A stretch of DNA of 64,000 nt from an uncultured Helcococcus sp. (GCA_937926545.1 CALAZW010000087.1:1-64000), one strand, 5' to 3'. Positions 33,614-43,642 are shown, numbered from the stretch's first letter. The notes: a model not told the origin generated them from the letters alone. Numbers and translations are program-made.

Positions 33614-33660
33614 TGATTATAGTGTATATTTATATATAAAGATATTAGGCAGGAGAGATG

Positions 33661-34251
33661 ATGAAGTTAGTAAATTTACCAAAGACAGTAAGAGGGCAGA
33701 AGACACTAAAAAGAATAACAGATGCAGCTGAGTTAGTTTTTTATGAAAAGGGCTATAATGGCTCAACCATAAAAGATATAGCATCAGAGGCTGAAGTTTC
33801 CGTTGGAACAATCTATATATATTTTAATGATAAAAAAAGTATATATGATTATTTATTATTACAATATAGTAAATATATTAGAATGAATATTTCCAAAAGA
33901 ATTGAAGGTATCAAGGACAGAAGAGAGGCCGAAAGGCTTGGGATACTTGTGTTTTTGGATATAGTAAAGGAAAAGAAATATATTTATAATATCATTTGGG
34001 AATCTCTTTACATTGATAAGGAAAAATTTGTAGATTACTATATGAGCTTTGCAGAGCACTATAAACTTGAAATAGAAAAGGCTATGGAAAGAGGAGATAT
34101 GAAAGAATATGATCCTGAGATCGTTGCCTGGACCATGATGGGAGTTTCCAACTTTATAGGTTTACGATATGTAATGTTTGACAATACAGAAAACTTAGAA
34201 GAAATAGCAGATGAAGTAATTAGAATTTTGGATGAAGGTCTATTTAAATAA
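33661..34251 (+). CDS. TetR-family transcriptional regulator
   Basis: The 196-residue protein has an N-terminal HTH (RITDAAELVFYEKGYNGSTI, then DIASEAEVSVGTIYIYF), followed by an all-helical ligand domain with no recognised subfamily. TetR proteins of the FadR class sense acyl-CoAs and repress fatty-acid genes, fitting this location between the CoA-transferases and the thiolase. Two ATGs lie in tandem (33658, 33661); the second has the better spacing to AGGAG. Candidate operators are the repeats near 18551, 22316, 22415 and 53668, none proven. Confidence 0.88.
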   Translation: MKLVNLPKTVRGQKTLKRITDAAELVFYEKGYNGSTIKDIASEAEVSVGTIYIYFNDKKSIYDYLLLQYSKYIRMNISKRIEGIKDRREAERLGILVFLDIVKEKKYIYNIIWESLYIDKEKFVDYYMSFAEHYKLEIEKAMERGDMKEYDPEIVAWTMMGVSNFIGLRYVMFDNTENLEEIADEVIRILDEGLFK

Positions 34252-34255
34252 AATT

Positions 34256-34283
34256 TTGACAAAAACTAAAAGTGTGTTAAAAT
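34256..34283 (+). promoter_or_regulatory. Promoter for the thiolase gene
   Basis: TTGACA (34256-34261) and TAAAAT (34278-34283) have a 16-base spacer. It begins right after the tetR stop and leaves a ~65-base leader. Confidence 0.6.
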
Positions 34284-34354
34284 TAAAACAAGTACTAAAG
34301 TATGTGAAAAATAAAACATATGAAATCAAATGAAATTTCGGAGGGAGATTTAAA

Positions 34355-35569
34355 ATGAGTAAGGTATTTATTACAGCGGCAAAAAGAACAGCAGTAGGAT
34401 CATTCATGGGAACATTAAAGAACGTTCCAGCAGCAGACTTGGGCGCAGCTGTTATTAAACAAGTTTTATTGGATAGTAAAGTGGATGGAGCACAATTAGA
34501 TGAAGTTATAATGGGGAACGTATTGTCAGCAGGAGCTGGACAAGGTGTTGCACGTCAAGCTTCAATCAAGGCAGGAGTACCAGTTGAAGTACCAGCATAT
34601 GGTGTTAACATGGTATGTGGTTCAGGTATGAAGTCAGTAATGAACGCTTATGCTTCAATTAATGCAGGCCTATCAAAGGTTATAGTTGCAGGTGGTACTG
34701 AATCAATGTCAAACGCACCTTACCTAGTTCCAGCTTCAACAAGATCAGGTGTTAAAATGGGTAATATGACTATGGTAGACCACATGATTAACGATGGTTT
34801 ATGGGATTCATTCAACAATTACCACATGGGTATCACAGCTGAAAACATTGCAGCAAAACATGATATCTCAAGAGAAGCTCAAGATGAGTTTGCTTATGGC
34901 TCACAAAGAAAAGCTATAGAAGCTCAAGATGCTGGTTTATTCGATGCAGAAATTGTTCCAGTAGAAGTTAAAATGAGAAAAGAAACAGTTGTATTCGATA
35001 AAGATGAATACTTAAATAGAAAAACAACTCCAGAAATACTTACTAAATTACGTACAGCTTTCAAAAAAGACGGTACAGTAACAGCAGGTAACGCATCTGG
35101 CCTAAACGACTCAGCTTCAGCAGTATTAGTTGCTTCAGAGGAGTTCGTTAAAGAAAACAACATTGATCCATTAGTTGAAATCGTTGGCGTTGGCCAAGGT
35201 GGAGTTGATCCTTCAGTAATGGGATTAGGTCCAGTTCCAGCTATTAGAGCTGCTCTTAAAAATGCTGATATGACTTTAGATCAAATCGACGTTTTAGAAT
35301 TAAACGAAGCATTCGCTGCACAATCACTTGGTGTTGTAACTGAATTAGTTGAAGAACACGGAGTAGATAGAGACGAATTAATAGCTAAGACTAATATTCA
35401 TGGTGGAGCAATCTCAATTGGTCACCCAATAGGAGCTTCAGGAAATAGAATTATGGTTACTTTAATAAACATAATGAAACAAAACAACTACAAATATGGT
35501 TTAGCAAGCTTATGTATCGGTGGCGGTATGGGTACTTGCGTAATCTTAAAAAACGTAGATGCAGAATAA
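34355..35569 (+). CDS. Acetyl-CoA C-acetyltransferase (thiolase)
   Basis: The 404-residue enzyme has the nucleophilic Cys in NMVCGSGMKSV (near residue 88), NEAFAAQS, the base His in GGAISIGHPIGASG (near residue 360) and the second Cys in LCIGGGMGTC. It condenses two acetyl-CoA to acetoacetyl-CoA or cleaves 3-ketoacyl-CoA. Its codon use looks optimised (many GTT, GCT, TTA codons), suggesting high expression. It supplies the substrate for the SDR at 22561 and closes the acyl-CoA cluster. GGAGGG precedes the ATG. Confidence 0.94.
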   Translation: MSKVFITAAKRTAVGSFMGTLKNVPAADLGAAVIKQVLLDSKVDGAQLDEVIMGNVLSAGAGQGVARQASIKAGVPVEVPAYGVNMVCGSGMKSVMNAYASINAGLSKVIVAGGTESMSNAPYLVPASTRSGVKMGNMTMVDHMINDGLWDSFNNYHMGITAENIAAKHDISREAQDEFAYGSQRKAIEAQDAGLFDAEIVPVEVKMRKETVVFDKDEYLNRKTTPEILTKLRTAFKKDGTVTAGNASGLNDSASAVLVASEEFVKENNIDPLVEIVGVGQGGVDPSVMGLGPVPAIRAALKNADMTLDQIDVLELNEAFAAQSLGVVTELVEEHGVDRDELIAKTNIHGGAISIGHPIGASGNRIMVTLINIMKQNNYKYGLASLCIGGGMGTCVILKNVDAE

Positions 35570-35592
35570 TTAAATTAAAAAATATAAAAGAT

Positions 35593-35617
35593 AGAGTGGC
35601 TTAGCCACTCTTTTTTT
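35593..35617 (+). terminator. Terminator after the thiolase gene
   Basis: The 8-bp perfect stem AGAGTGGC/GCCACTCT has a TTA loop and is followed by seven T residues. Confidence 0.92.
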
Positions 35618-35646
35618 ATTATAATAAAAAAAAGGGGGGCGATTAT

Positions 35647-36990
35647 ATGAAAAGTAGATTAAACCATATGTTGGATAACTATAGAAAGACTGACATGTCC
35701 TATCAACTTAGGATGGACAGGTTAAAAAGATTGGAAAAGGCCATAAGAAACCATGAAGAAGACCTTAATGATGCCATATATAAGGATCTAAATAAATCAG
35801 AAGCAGAGTTTTACATATCAGAGCTATCTATTGTCTATAAGGAGATAGACTATTTTAAAAAGAACTTAAGAAAGCTTATGAAGTTAAAAAGGGTGGGGCC
35901 CTTTATAGGCCATCCCTTTTCTAAAAATTATACCATGAGAGATCCCTTGGGCCTGGTATTGATAATAGCCCCTTGGAATTATCCTGTTCAGCTTAGCCTT
36001 AATCCCTTGGTAGGTGCCCTGGCAGGGGGGAATATTTGCCTACTTAAGGTTTCTAAAAAATCAGTTTATAGCTCCCAGGTATTGGGAAAAATAATAGATG
36101 AGGCCTTCGATGAGACAGAGGTAATTATGGTTGTAGATGACTATTCCTATGATGAAGTTCTTGATTTTAACTATGATTTAATATTTTTTACAGGATCTTC
36201 AAAGGTGGGAAAGACCATCATGGCTTCAGCTGCACAGACCTTGACCCCTGTCATCTTGGAATTGGGGGGCAAGAGTCCAGCCCTTATAGATTCTACAGCA
36301 GACTTGGCCTTGGCTGCCAAAAGATTGGTTTTTGGTAAGGGACTTAATTCAGGTCAGACCTGTATAGCCCCTGACTATCTCTATATAGAAGAAGATTTGC
36401 TAGAAGATTTTATAGAGTTATTTAAAAAAGAAGTAGAGCTTCAATATGGAAGGGCCATAGCCAATATAGACTATGCCAAGATAATAAGCCCTAGAGAGTT
36501 TGATAGACTCTTGGACTTGATGGATGGAAGTCTTATAGGTGGAGAATATGATAAAAAGCTGAGAAAAATTGAACCAAGCCTGGTTTTAGATGTGAAAGAG
36601 GATGATAGGATTATGGAAGAAGAAATCTTTGGTCCCCTTTTGCCAGTGATAAGTTATAAGAATAAGTATGACCTTCTTGAAAGACTAAGGAAAAAGAAAA
36701 GTCCTTTGGCCTTTTATATCTTTAGTCAGGACAGAGTATTTATAGATAAGGCCCTAAAGGAGATTTCCTTTGGAGGAGGATGTGTGAATGATACTATCAT
36801 GCACATAGCCAATGATAAACTTCCCTTTGGAGGAATTGGAAATAGCGGTATGGGCAATTATCATGGAGCCTATAGCTTTAATAGTTTCACCAGACAAAAG
36901 GCCATAGTTGAAAGTAAAAACCCAGATTTATCCTTAAGATATGCCCCTTATACCGATAAAAAAATGAGTTGGTTGAAGAAAATTCTTTAA
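35647..36990 (+). CDS. Aldehyde dehydrogenase (class 3-like)
   Basis: The 447-residue NAD(P)-dependent enzyme has IIAPWNYPVQLSLNPL near residue 105, FFTGSSKVGK near residue 180, the catalytic Glu in VILELGGKSP and the catalytic Cys in NSGQTCIAPDY (near residue 240). It has the short length and hydrophobic tail region of class 3 (fatty aldehyde) dehydrogenases such as YwdH/CalB. It oxidises medium- or long-chain aldehydes. It is separated from the acyl-CoA cluster by a terminator, so it is probably an independent unit. GGGGGG precedes the ATG. Confidence 0.9.
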   Translation: MKSRLNHMLDNYRKTDMSYQLRMDRLKRLEKAIRNHEEDLNDAIYKDLNKSEAEFYISELSIVYKEIDYFKKNLRKLMKLKRVGPFIGHPFSKNYTMRDPLGLVLIIAPWNYPVQLSLNPLVGALAGGNICLLKVSKKSVYSSQVLGKIIDEAFDETEVIMVVDDYSYDEVLDFNYDLIFFTGSSKVGKTIMASAAQTLTPVILELGGKSPALIDSTADLALAAKRLVFGKGLNSGQTCIAPDYLYIEEDLLEDFIELFKKEVELQYGRAIANIDYAKIISPREFDRLLDLMDGSLIGGEYDKKLRKIEPSLVLDVKEDDRIMEEEIFGPLLPVISYKNKYDLLERLRKKKSPLAFYIFSQDRVFIDKALKEISFGGGCVNDTIMHIANDKLPFGGIGNSGMGNYHGAYSFNSFTRQKAIVESKNPDLSLRYAPYTDKKMSWLKKIL

Positions 36991-37058
36991 TAAATTTTTT
37001 GCCTATGTTATTATAAAAATGGTTGTTTTTAAATAATAGACTAGAAGGGAGATGTAGA

Positions 37059-38405
37059 ATGGAAGAACACGCAACAAAAGAATTAGTTAATCTCTTAGAA
37101 GAGAAAAAGTTACGAGAATTAAGAAGTCGACTAATCAGTATGAACGAAGCTGATATAGCAATATTTTTAGAGGAAATTGGTGAAGTCCAAGCACTCGCCG
37201 TCTTTAGAATACTACCTAAGGAGATAGCTGCGGAGACATTTTCATTTTTCGCCCCAGAGACTCAAGAACACATTATAAGTTCTATGACCAATGCAGAGAC
37301 AACAGAAATAGTTGAGAGCCTATATATTGACGACGTGGTAGACATGTTGGAAGAGTTACCTGCAAATGTTGTAAAAAAGATAATGATAAACGTGGATAAG
37401 GATAGAAGAAAGATAATCAACCAATATCTACAGTATCCAGAGGATTCAGCCGGAAGTATAATGACGGCAGAATTTATAGATTTTAAGAAAAATGTAACAG
37501 TCGGAGAGGCTATAAATATCATCAGAAAAAGAGGAGTGGATAGCGAGTCTATCTATACTTGTTACATAACAGATAGTAGCAGAAAACTTGAGGGCTTTGT
37601 TTCAGTTAGAACTCTTTTGGTAAATAGTGATGATACCAAGGTTGAAGATCTTCTAGAAGAAGATGTTTTGTATGTAACAACTACTGATGACCAGGAGTAT
37701 GTGGCAAGACAATTTATTAAGTATGGATTTTTGGCCCTACCTGTAGTAGACCATGAGAAAAGATTGGTGGGAGTTGTTACCTTTGATGACGCAGTTGATA
37801 TATTAGAAGAAGAAACTACAGAGGACTTTGAAAAGATGGCAGCCATGGCACCATCAGAAAAACCTTACTTGAAAACATCAGCAGTGGAACTATCAAAAAA
37901 CAGGATAGTTTGGCTAATGGTACTTATGATTTCAGCAACCTTAACAGGTTTTATTTTAGATAAATATGAGGCTACCTTTGCGGCTATACCAGCCCTAGTT
38001 ACCTTTATACCCATGTTGACAGACACGGGAGGAAACGCAGGTTCCCAATCATCTACTATGGTAATTCGTGGTCTATCCTTGGGAGATATAGAAAGCAAGG
38101 ACATAATGAAGGTTTGGATTAAAGAGTTAGTTGTATCCTTAATGGTAGGTTTTGTCCTATCTCTTGCCAACTTTATTAGAATAGTTATACTTAGACCAGG
38201 TGAATATAGACTGGCGCTAACGGTCTCCTTGAGTATGTATGCGACAGTTGTTTTAGCCAAGACCATAGGGGGGATCCTTCCTATAGCAGCTAAGAAGATG
38301 AATTTTGACCCGGCTATTATGGCAGCACCACTAATAACAACCATAGTGGATACTGTTTCTTTAATAGTATATTTCTATATAGCAAATGGCTTATTAGGCT
38401 TATAA
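37059..38405 (+). CDS. mgtE: Magnesium transporter MgtE
   Basis: The 448-residue protein has a cytoplasmic N domain of helical repeats, a pair of CBS domains (~125-250) beginning at YPEDSAGSIMTAEF, and five membrane spans with the TDTGGNAGSQSS pore motif near residue 320. CBS domains close the channel when Mg2+ is bound. I use the ATG at 37059 behind GGGAG; an earlier in-frame start lacks a binding site. No M-box riboswitch is visible in the 68-base upstream gap. Confidence 0.94.
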   Translation: MEEHATKELVNLLEEKKLRELRSRLISMNEADIAIFLEEIGEVQALAVFRILPKEIAAETFSFFAPETQEHIISSMTNAETTEIVESLYIDDVVDMLEELPANVVKKIMINVDKDRRKIINQYLQYPEDSAGSIMTAEFIDFKKNVTVGEAINIIRKRGVDSESIYTCYITDSSRKLEGFVSVRTLLVNSDDTKVEDLLEEDVLYVTTTDDQEYVARQFIKYGFLALPVVDHEKRLVGVVTFDDAVDILEEETTEDFEKMAAMAPSEKPYLKTSAVELSKNRIVWLMVLMISATLTGFILDKYEATFAAIPALVTFIPMLTDTGGNAGSQSSTMVIRGLSLGDIESKDIMKVWIKELVVSLMVGFVLSLANFIRIVILRPGEYRLALTVSLSMYATVVLAKTIGGILPIAAKKMNFDPAIMAAPLITTIVDTVSLIVYFYIANGLLGL

Positions 38406-38406
38406 A

Positions 38407-38433
38407 GATAATTCTTTTGAATTATCTTTTTTT
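38407..38433 (+). terminator. Terminator after mgtE
   Basis: The 8-bp perfect stem GATAATTC/GAATTATC has a TTTT loop and is followed by seven T residues. Confidence 0.92.
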
Positions 38434-38494
38434 ATAACTAAATTAGTAAATATCTGATATAATTAAAGGTAACAATAGATGTATTGGAGGAAAT

Positions 38495-39760
38495 ATGGAG
38501 TATTTAAGAGTTAGAAAAAGCCCTCCTTTAAAAGGAGAAGTTGAAATAGATGGTGCAAAAAATGCAGCCCTTCCAATCCTAGCAGCAACCCTGCTATGTG
38601 AAGAAGAAACTATCTTATACGATGTTCCCCCATTGAAAGACGTACAAATAATGGTGGAAGTATTAAAAACTTTAGGCGCAGAAGTAGAATATATAGATGA
38701 GAAAACGTTAAAAATCAAAGTAGAAGAAATAGCAACCCATGAAACACCCTATGAATTGATGAATAAGATGAGGGCATCCTTCCTAGTGATGGGACCTCTT
38801 TTGTCAAGAATAGGTAAAACCAAGACTACCATGCCAGGAGGCTGTAATATTGGAGCTAGACCAGTAGACCTTCATCTAAAGGGTTTCAAGGCCTTAGGGG
38901 CCAAATTAGCCGATGATTACAATGAAATAGGAGCTGAGGTAGATGGTAAGCTTAAGGGAAATAATATTTACCTGGACTTTCCTTCTGTAGGTGCTACAGA
39001 AAATATTATGATGGCAGCTGTTTTAGCTGAGGGAGAGACCATAATAGAAAATGCAGCTAAAGAACCAGAAATAATAGATTTAGCCAACTTTTTATCCAAG
39101 ATGGGGGCTAAAATTAGAGGAACTGGAACCAGCACCATAGTAATAGAAGGTGTTGAAAGACTTCATTCAGCTAAACACAATATAATACCAGACAGGATAG
39201 AGGCAGCTACTTTTATGGTGGCAGCAGCCATGACTGGTGGAGATGTCTTAATTAAAAAAGTAATAGCCTCCCACATAAGACCAGTAATAGCCAAATTATT
39301 GGAAATGGGATGTGAGGTTATTGAAAATGAAGACGAGGATCAAATAAGAGTAATAGGTAAGGAAAAATTGAAGGCAACTAATATTAAGACCTTGCCTTAT
39401 CCAGGATTTCCAACTGATGCCCAATCACAATTTATGACTCTTATGACCATATGCGAAGGTGAATCCAAGGTTGAAGAAACTGTTTTTGAAAACAGGTTTA
39501 TGCATGTGGAAGAACTTCAAAAAATGTCAGCTTTAATCATTACTGACGGCAATGAAGCCAAGGTAATGGGAGTTCCAAGCCTAAAGGGAGCCCAAGTAAG
39601 GGCAACAGACTTAAGGGCAGGGGCGTCCTTGATTTTGGCAGGTTTGGTGGCTGAGGGTGAAACCCAGATATATGAGACCTACCATATATATAGGGGCTAC
39701 CATGACGTGGTAAATAAGTTTAAAAAAATAGGTGGAGATATAGAACTAATAAAAGAGTAG
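38495..39760 (+). CDS. murA: UDP-N-acetylglucosamine 1-carboxyvinyltransferase
   Basis: The 421-residue enzyme transfers enolpyruvate from PEP to UDP-GlcNAc, the first committed step of peptidoglycan synthesis. It shows KNAALPILAA near the N terminus (PEP/UDP-GlcNAc site) and the loop PGGCNIGARPVDLHL with the catalytic Cys targeted by fosfomycin (near residue 117). Length and order of the six repeats fit MurA. GGAGG precedes the ATG, and a TATAAT -10 lies at 38458-38463. Confidence 0.95.
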   Translation: MEYLRVRKSPPLKGEVEIDGAKNAALPILAATLLCEEETILYDVPPLKDVQIMVEVLKTLGAEVEYIDEKTLKIKVEEIATHETPYELMNKMRASFLVMGPLLSRIGKTKTTMPGGCNIGARPVDLHLKGFKALGAKLADDYNEIGAEVDGKLKGNNIYLDFPSVGATENIMMAAVLAEGETIIENAAKEPEIIDLANFLSKMGAKIRGTGTSTIVIEGVERLHSAKHNIIPDRIEAATFMVAAAMTGGDVLIKKVIASHIRPVIAKLLEMGCEVIENEDEDQIRVIGKEKLKATNIKTLPYPGFPTDAQSQFMTLMTICEGESKVEETVFENRFMHVEELQKMSALIITDGNEAKVMGVPSLKGAQVRATDLRAGASLILAGLVAEGETQIYETYHIYRGYHDVVNKFKKIGGDIELIKE

Positions 39761-39768
39761 GGGTTATT

Positions 39769-41991
39769 ATGATAGAGATTGAAGGAGTAGTCACAGATAT
39801 AAGGTTTAGAAGTGAGGATAGTAATTTTACTGTCTTCCAGTTGGATAGTGAAGATGGCTTGATAAATGCAGTTGGAACTATCATAAGCTTAAGTGTAGGT
39901 GACAATATAAGGGTATCTGGAGATCTGGTTTATCATAAATTATATGGAGAACAAATTCAAATAAGAACTTATCAGTTAATGATGCCAAAGACAGGTCAGC
40001 AGATAGAAAAGTACCTGTCTTCTGGCATCATTCCTTTTGTAGGAGAAAGAACTGCCAAGGATATAGTGGATCGTTTTGGGGAAGATGCCCTAGATATTAT
40101 CCAGGAAAATCCATCCAGACTTTTGGAAATCAGAGGTATAGGAGAAAAGAAAAAAGAAGCCATTCATGAGGCTGTGGTCAAGGAAAAAGAAAGTAGGGAA
40201 GTTTTTATCTACCTACAATCCCTGGGCATAGGAAATAGGATGAGCATGCAAATCTATAAGGAGTATGGCCAGGATAGTATAAGAAAAATCCAGGAAAACC
40301 CCTATAGATTGATAGATGAAATTCAAGGGATAGGCTTTCACATAGCAGATAAGATTGCTAGAAAAAACAATATAAGTAAGGACTCTGAATTTAGAATAGC
40401 AGCAGGAATTCTTTACTACCTATCTTTTGAGGCCAATAATAATGGTAACTGTTACTTGGAAAAACAGGGACTTTTAAGGGAGGTTGAAAAACTTCTAAAT
40501 GTGGATAAAAGCTTAATAGAAGGACTTTTTTTCACCCTGGAGGTAAATGGAAAAATTAAGTTATCCCAACTGGATGGCCAGGAGGTAATCTACTTAAAAT
40601 CTATTTATGACAGGGAACTTAATATTGCCGACAAGGCTATTAAACTTTTAAGTCACAATAATCTGGATGAGAAACTTGATTTGGACGAGTTGATAGAAGG
40701 AGTGGAAGAGGACCTTAGGATAAAATACTCTTCTATGCAAAAAGAAGCCATAAGAGAGTCTCTTTTACATAATATGATGATAATTACAGGGGGGCCAGGA
40801 ACAGGTAAAACCACAATCATCAAGGCCATAATAAAGGCTCTTGACAGGTTAAACAAGGCTTATTTACTAGCTGCTCCCACTGGAAGAGCGGCCAAGAGGA
40901 TGGAGGAGTCCACCTCCATGCCAGCCCAAACCATCCATAGGCTATTGGGCTATAAATCCTTACAAAGTGCCAATGACCTTTTAGAATACCATGAAGACAA
41001 TCCCCTACCGGCAGATGCCATCATAGTGGATGAGGTTAGTATGATAGATATTTTCCTTATGGATAATCTGGTAAATGCGCTTGATGTAACTACAAAGTTA
41101 ATCTTGGTGGGAGATATAGACCAACTACCTTCAGTTGGTCCTGGTAATATATTAAGCGATTTAATTAATTCTGGCATGATTAAAACCATAAAGTTAGATA
41201 CAATCTTTAGACAGGGGGAGGAGTCTAATATTGTCTTAAATGCCCATAGGATCAATAAGGGCCAACAACCTATCTTGAATCAGGCAGACAAGGATTTTTT
41301 CTTTTTAAGAACCAGAAGTGAGTTGGAAACCTTAAATACAGTTAAGGACTTGGTAAGCACTAGATTGCCCAACCACTATGGCGTGGACCCTATCAAGGAT
41401 ATTCAAGTTTTAGCCCCCATGAAAAAAGGTATTTGCGGGGTTGCAGCCTTAAATAAACAGTTGCAAGAAAGGCTTAATGGCAAGGAATTTAATAAGCTGG
41501 ACCTGGAGTATAAGACTTTAATCTTTAGGGAAGGCGACAAGGTAATGCAGATAAAAAATAATTATGATATGGACTATATAACAGATGAAAATGTTAAGAG
41601 TAAGGGAATTTACAATGGAGACTTTGGCTTTATCAGAAATATCTATGAAGATGATGATAAGTTGGAAGTGGTCTTTGATGATAAAAAAGTTGTCTATAAC
41701 AACTCAGACCTATCAGAGCTTAATTTGGCCTATGCCATAACCATTCACAAGTCCCAAGGCTCAGAATTCCCCATAGTGGTCATTCCCCTTACAAGAGGAC
41801 CTTACATGCTATTAACTAGAAATATTATCTATACGGCCATTACAAGGGCCAGGGACCTGGTAGTATTGGTTGGAGATGATGAAGTATTAAATAGGATGAT
41901 TAGCAATAATCAAATTAAGAAAAGAAATTCCAGCCTGGACTATAGGATCAGGGAATTGATGGAAATATATGAAGGGATATTTAATGTTTAG
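39769..41991 (+). CDS. recD2: RecD2-type ATP-dependent DNA helicase
   Basis: The 740-residue SF1B helicase has an N-terminal OB-like region, helix-hairpin-helix repeats (GIGEKKKEAI, IQGIGFHIADKIA), Walker A GGPGTGKTT (near residue 345), DEVSM Walker B, GDIDQLPSVGPG and the C-terminal YAITIHKSQGSEF motif. RecD2 unwinds DNA 5'-3' in repair without RecBC. It lies eight bases after murA and overlaps comF, so these housekeeping genes form one transcript. Confidence 0.93.
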   Translation: MIEIEGVVTDIRFRSEDSNFTVFQLDSEDGLINAVGTIISLSVGDNIRVSGDLVYHKLYGEQIQIRTYQLMMPKTGQQIEKYLSSGIIPFVGERTAKDIVDRFGEDALDIIQENPSRLLEIRGIGEKKKEAIHEAVVKEKESREVFIYLQSLGIGNRMSMQIYKEYGQDSIRKIQENPYRLIDEIQGIGFHIADKIARKNNISKDSEFRIAAGILYYLSFEANNNGNCYLEKQGLLREVEKLLNVDKSLIEGLFFTLEVNGKIKLSQLDGQEVIYLKSIYDRELNIADKAIKLLSHNNLDEKLDLDELIEGVEEDLRIKYSSMQKEAIRESLLHNMMIITGGPGTGKTTIIKAIIKALDRLNKAYLLAAPTGRAAKRMEESTSMPAQTIHRLLGYKSLQSANDLLEYHEDNPLPADAIIVDEVSMIDIFLMDNLVNALDVTTKLILVGDIDQLPSVGPGNILSDLINSGMIKTIKLDTIFRQGEESNIVLNAHRINKGQQPILNQADKDFFFLRTRSELETLNTVKDLVSTRLPNHYGVDPIKDIQVLAPMKKGICGVAALNKQLQERLNGKEFNKLDLEYKTLIFREGDKVMQIKNNYDMDYITDENVKSKGIYNGDFGFIRNIYEDDDKLEVVFDDKKVVYNNSDLSELNLAYAITIHKSQGSEFPIVVIPLTRGPYMLLTRNIIYTAITRARDLVVLVGDDEVLNRMISNNQIKKRNSSLDYRIRELMEIYEGIFNV

Positions 41992-42631
41992 ACTAGAGGA
42001 CTATCTATTTTATAATCAGGATTATTGTTTCTTATGTAAGGAAGAAAAGGCCTTGAAATTAATATGTAAAAACTGTTATGATAGTTTAGAATTGATAAAT
42101 GGTGAATTTAATTTGGATAATGGCAAATGCTATTATCCTTTATTTTATAATAATTTTATTAAAAGACTCATATCAGACTATAAATTTAGTAAAAAGACCT
42201 ATTTATCTAAGCCTTTTGCCCTTCTTATGTATAATTTGATAAAAGATAGGAAACTGGCTAGTAAAATTGATTATATTACTTATATACCCATGGATAGTTT
42301 AAGTGAATATAGGCGGGGATTTAACCAGGCCCAGCTCCTGGCCCAAGAACTGTCAACTTTACTAGATATACCCCTTTTAGATATACTCTATAAAAATCGA
42401 AGGACAAAAGAACAAAATAAAATAAGCTTTGATCAGAGAAAAACTAACTTGGAAGCTAGCTTTTCCCTGCTTAAAGATTGTAATATTTCAAATAAAATAG
42501 TATTATTAATTGATGATTTGATTACGACGGGAACGACCATGGAAGAGGCCATAAAGACCATAGAATTACTGGATGGTCTTGAGGTGATAGGTCTGGTTCT
42601 CGCTTCGAGTAGAATAGAGGAGGAAGTATGA
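41984..42631 (+). CDS. ComF-family phosphoribosyltransferase-like protein
   Basis: The 215-residue protein has N-terminal zinc-type cysteines (CFLC, then CKNC) and a C-terminal phosphoribosyltransferase motif IVLLIDDLITTGTTMEEA, as in ComFC. ComF proteins help take up or process single-stranded DNA in transformation, though many non-competent species carry them. I choose the ATG at 41984, eight bases inside recD2, since GAAGGGA is positioned for it; 41969 is an alternative. It overlaps the next gene by four bases. Confidence 0.9.
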   Translation: MFRLEDYLFYNQDYCFLCKEEKALKLICKNCYDSLELINGEFNLDNGKCYYPLFYNNFIKRLISDYKFSKKTYLSKPFALLMYNLIKDRKLASKIDYITYIPMDSLSEYRRGFNQAQLLAQELSTLLDIPLLDILYKNRRTKEQNKISFDQRKTNLEASFSLLKDCNISNKIVLLIDDLITTGTTMEEAIKTIELLDGLEVIGLVLASSRIEEEV

Positions 42632-43641
42632 TAAGTTTTTACAATGATTATAATGAATTAGCCCATCCAAAGATAATGGAAGACCTGATGAAATTTCAAG
42701 GGGAAAAAAATGTCGGGTATAGTGAAGACTATCATGTGGCTACTGCTGTTAAGTATATAAAAAACCATCTAAAGAGAGATGATGTGGATATCCACTTTAT
42801 CCATGGGGGAACTTTAACTAATATAATGGGACTAATGAACATGTTAAAGAGACATGAAGGAGTAATAGCCGCTGATACAGGACATATTGTAGGACATGAA
42901 AATGGCTCTATAGAGGCTATAGGAACTCAAATAGTTCAAGTGCCCAACCAAGATGGAAAGGTGACTGTTGAGGAAATTGAGAAGGCCCTTTACAACAATA
43001 GGTATGAGTGGTCTGTAGATTTGAAGGTGGTATACATATCAAATGCTACAGAATTGGGAACAATTTATACAAAAAAAGAATTGAAGGCCCTTCATGAATC
43101 TTGTCAAGAAAATGACCTATATTTATTTATAGATGGTGCTAGAATGGGAACGGCTATAACTTCATATAGAAGTGATTTGGACCTATCAGATATTTGTGAG
43201 TATTCAGATGTATTCTCAATAGGTGGAACAAAAAATGGTATGTTAATGGGAGAGGCCTTGGTCATAGTAAATGATCAATTTAAACCTTCTTTTAGGAGAA
43301 TCCTTAAGCAAAGAGGGGGACTTTTAGCCAAGGGTTATTTAATGGGAATTCAATTTGAAACCATGTTTAAGACCAGTCTTTACTTTGAACTAGCCCAACA
43401 CGCCAATCTTATGGCTGAATATATGGCATATAAGTTGGAAGAAAAGGGTGTAGATCTTTATAAGAGACAGGAATCAAACCTGGTATTTGCCATCCTATCC
43501 AAGGAGCAAATAGCAAGAACGTCTGAAGAATTCAAGATTGAAGTAAATGAAGATTTTGATAAGGACCATAAAATTGTAAGACTAGCCATGACATGGGCTA
43601 CAAAAAGAGAAGAAGTAGAGGCTTTCATAGAAGCCTTATAA
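42628..43641 (+). CDS. Low-specificity threonine aldolase-like PLP enzyme
   Basis: The 337-residue fold-type I PLP enzyme has FIHGGTLTN near residue 50, DTGHIVGHENGSIE, the cofactor Asp in LFIDGARMG and the Schiff-base Lys in SIGGTKNGML (near residue 200). It would cleave L-threonine or similar beta-hydroxy amino acids to glycine and an aldehyde; beta-eliminating lyase activity is also possible. The start overlaps comF by ATGA. A bidirectional hairpin follows. Confidence 0.9.
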   Translation: MISFYNDYNELAHPKIMEDLMKFQGEKNVGYSEDYHVATAVKYIKNHLKRDDVDIHFIHGGTLTNIMGLMNMLKRHEGVIAADTGHIVGHENGSIEAIGTQIVQVPNQDGKVTVEEIEKALYNNRYEWSVDLKVVYISNATELGTIYTKKELKALHESCQENDLYLFIDGARMGTAITSYRSDLDLSDICEYSDVFSIGGTKNGMLMGEALVIVNDQFKPSFRRILKQRGGLLAKGYLMGIQFETMFKTSLYFELAQHANLMAEYMAYKLEEKGVDLYKRQESNLVFAILSKEQIARTSEEFKIEVNEDFDKDHKIVRLAMTWATKREEVEAFIEAL

Positions 43642-43642
43642 A

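Noticed and set aside
37865..38344. 159-codon minus-strand frame inside mgtE
   Set aside because: It mirrors the mgtE membrane region and resembles no protein family.
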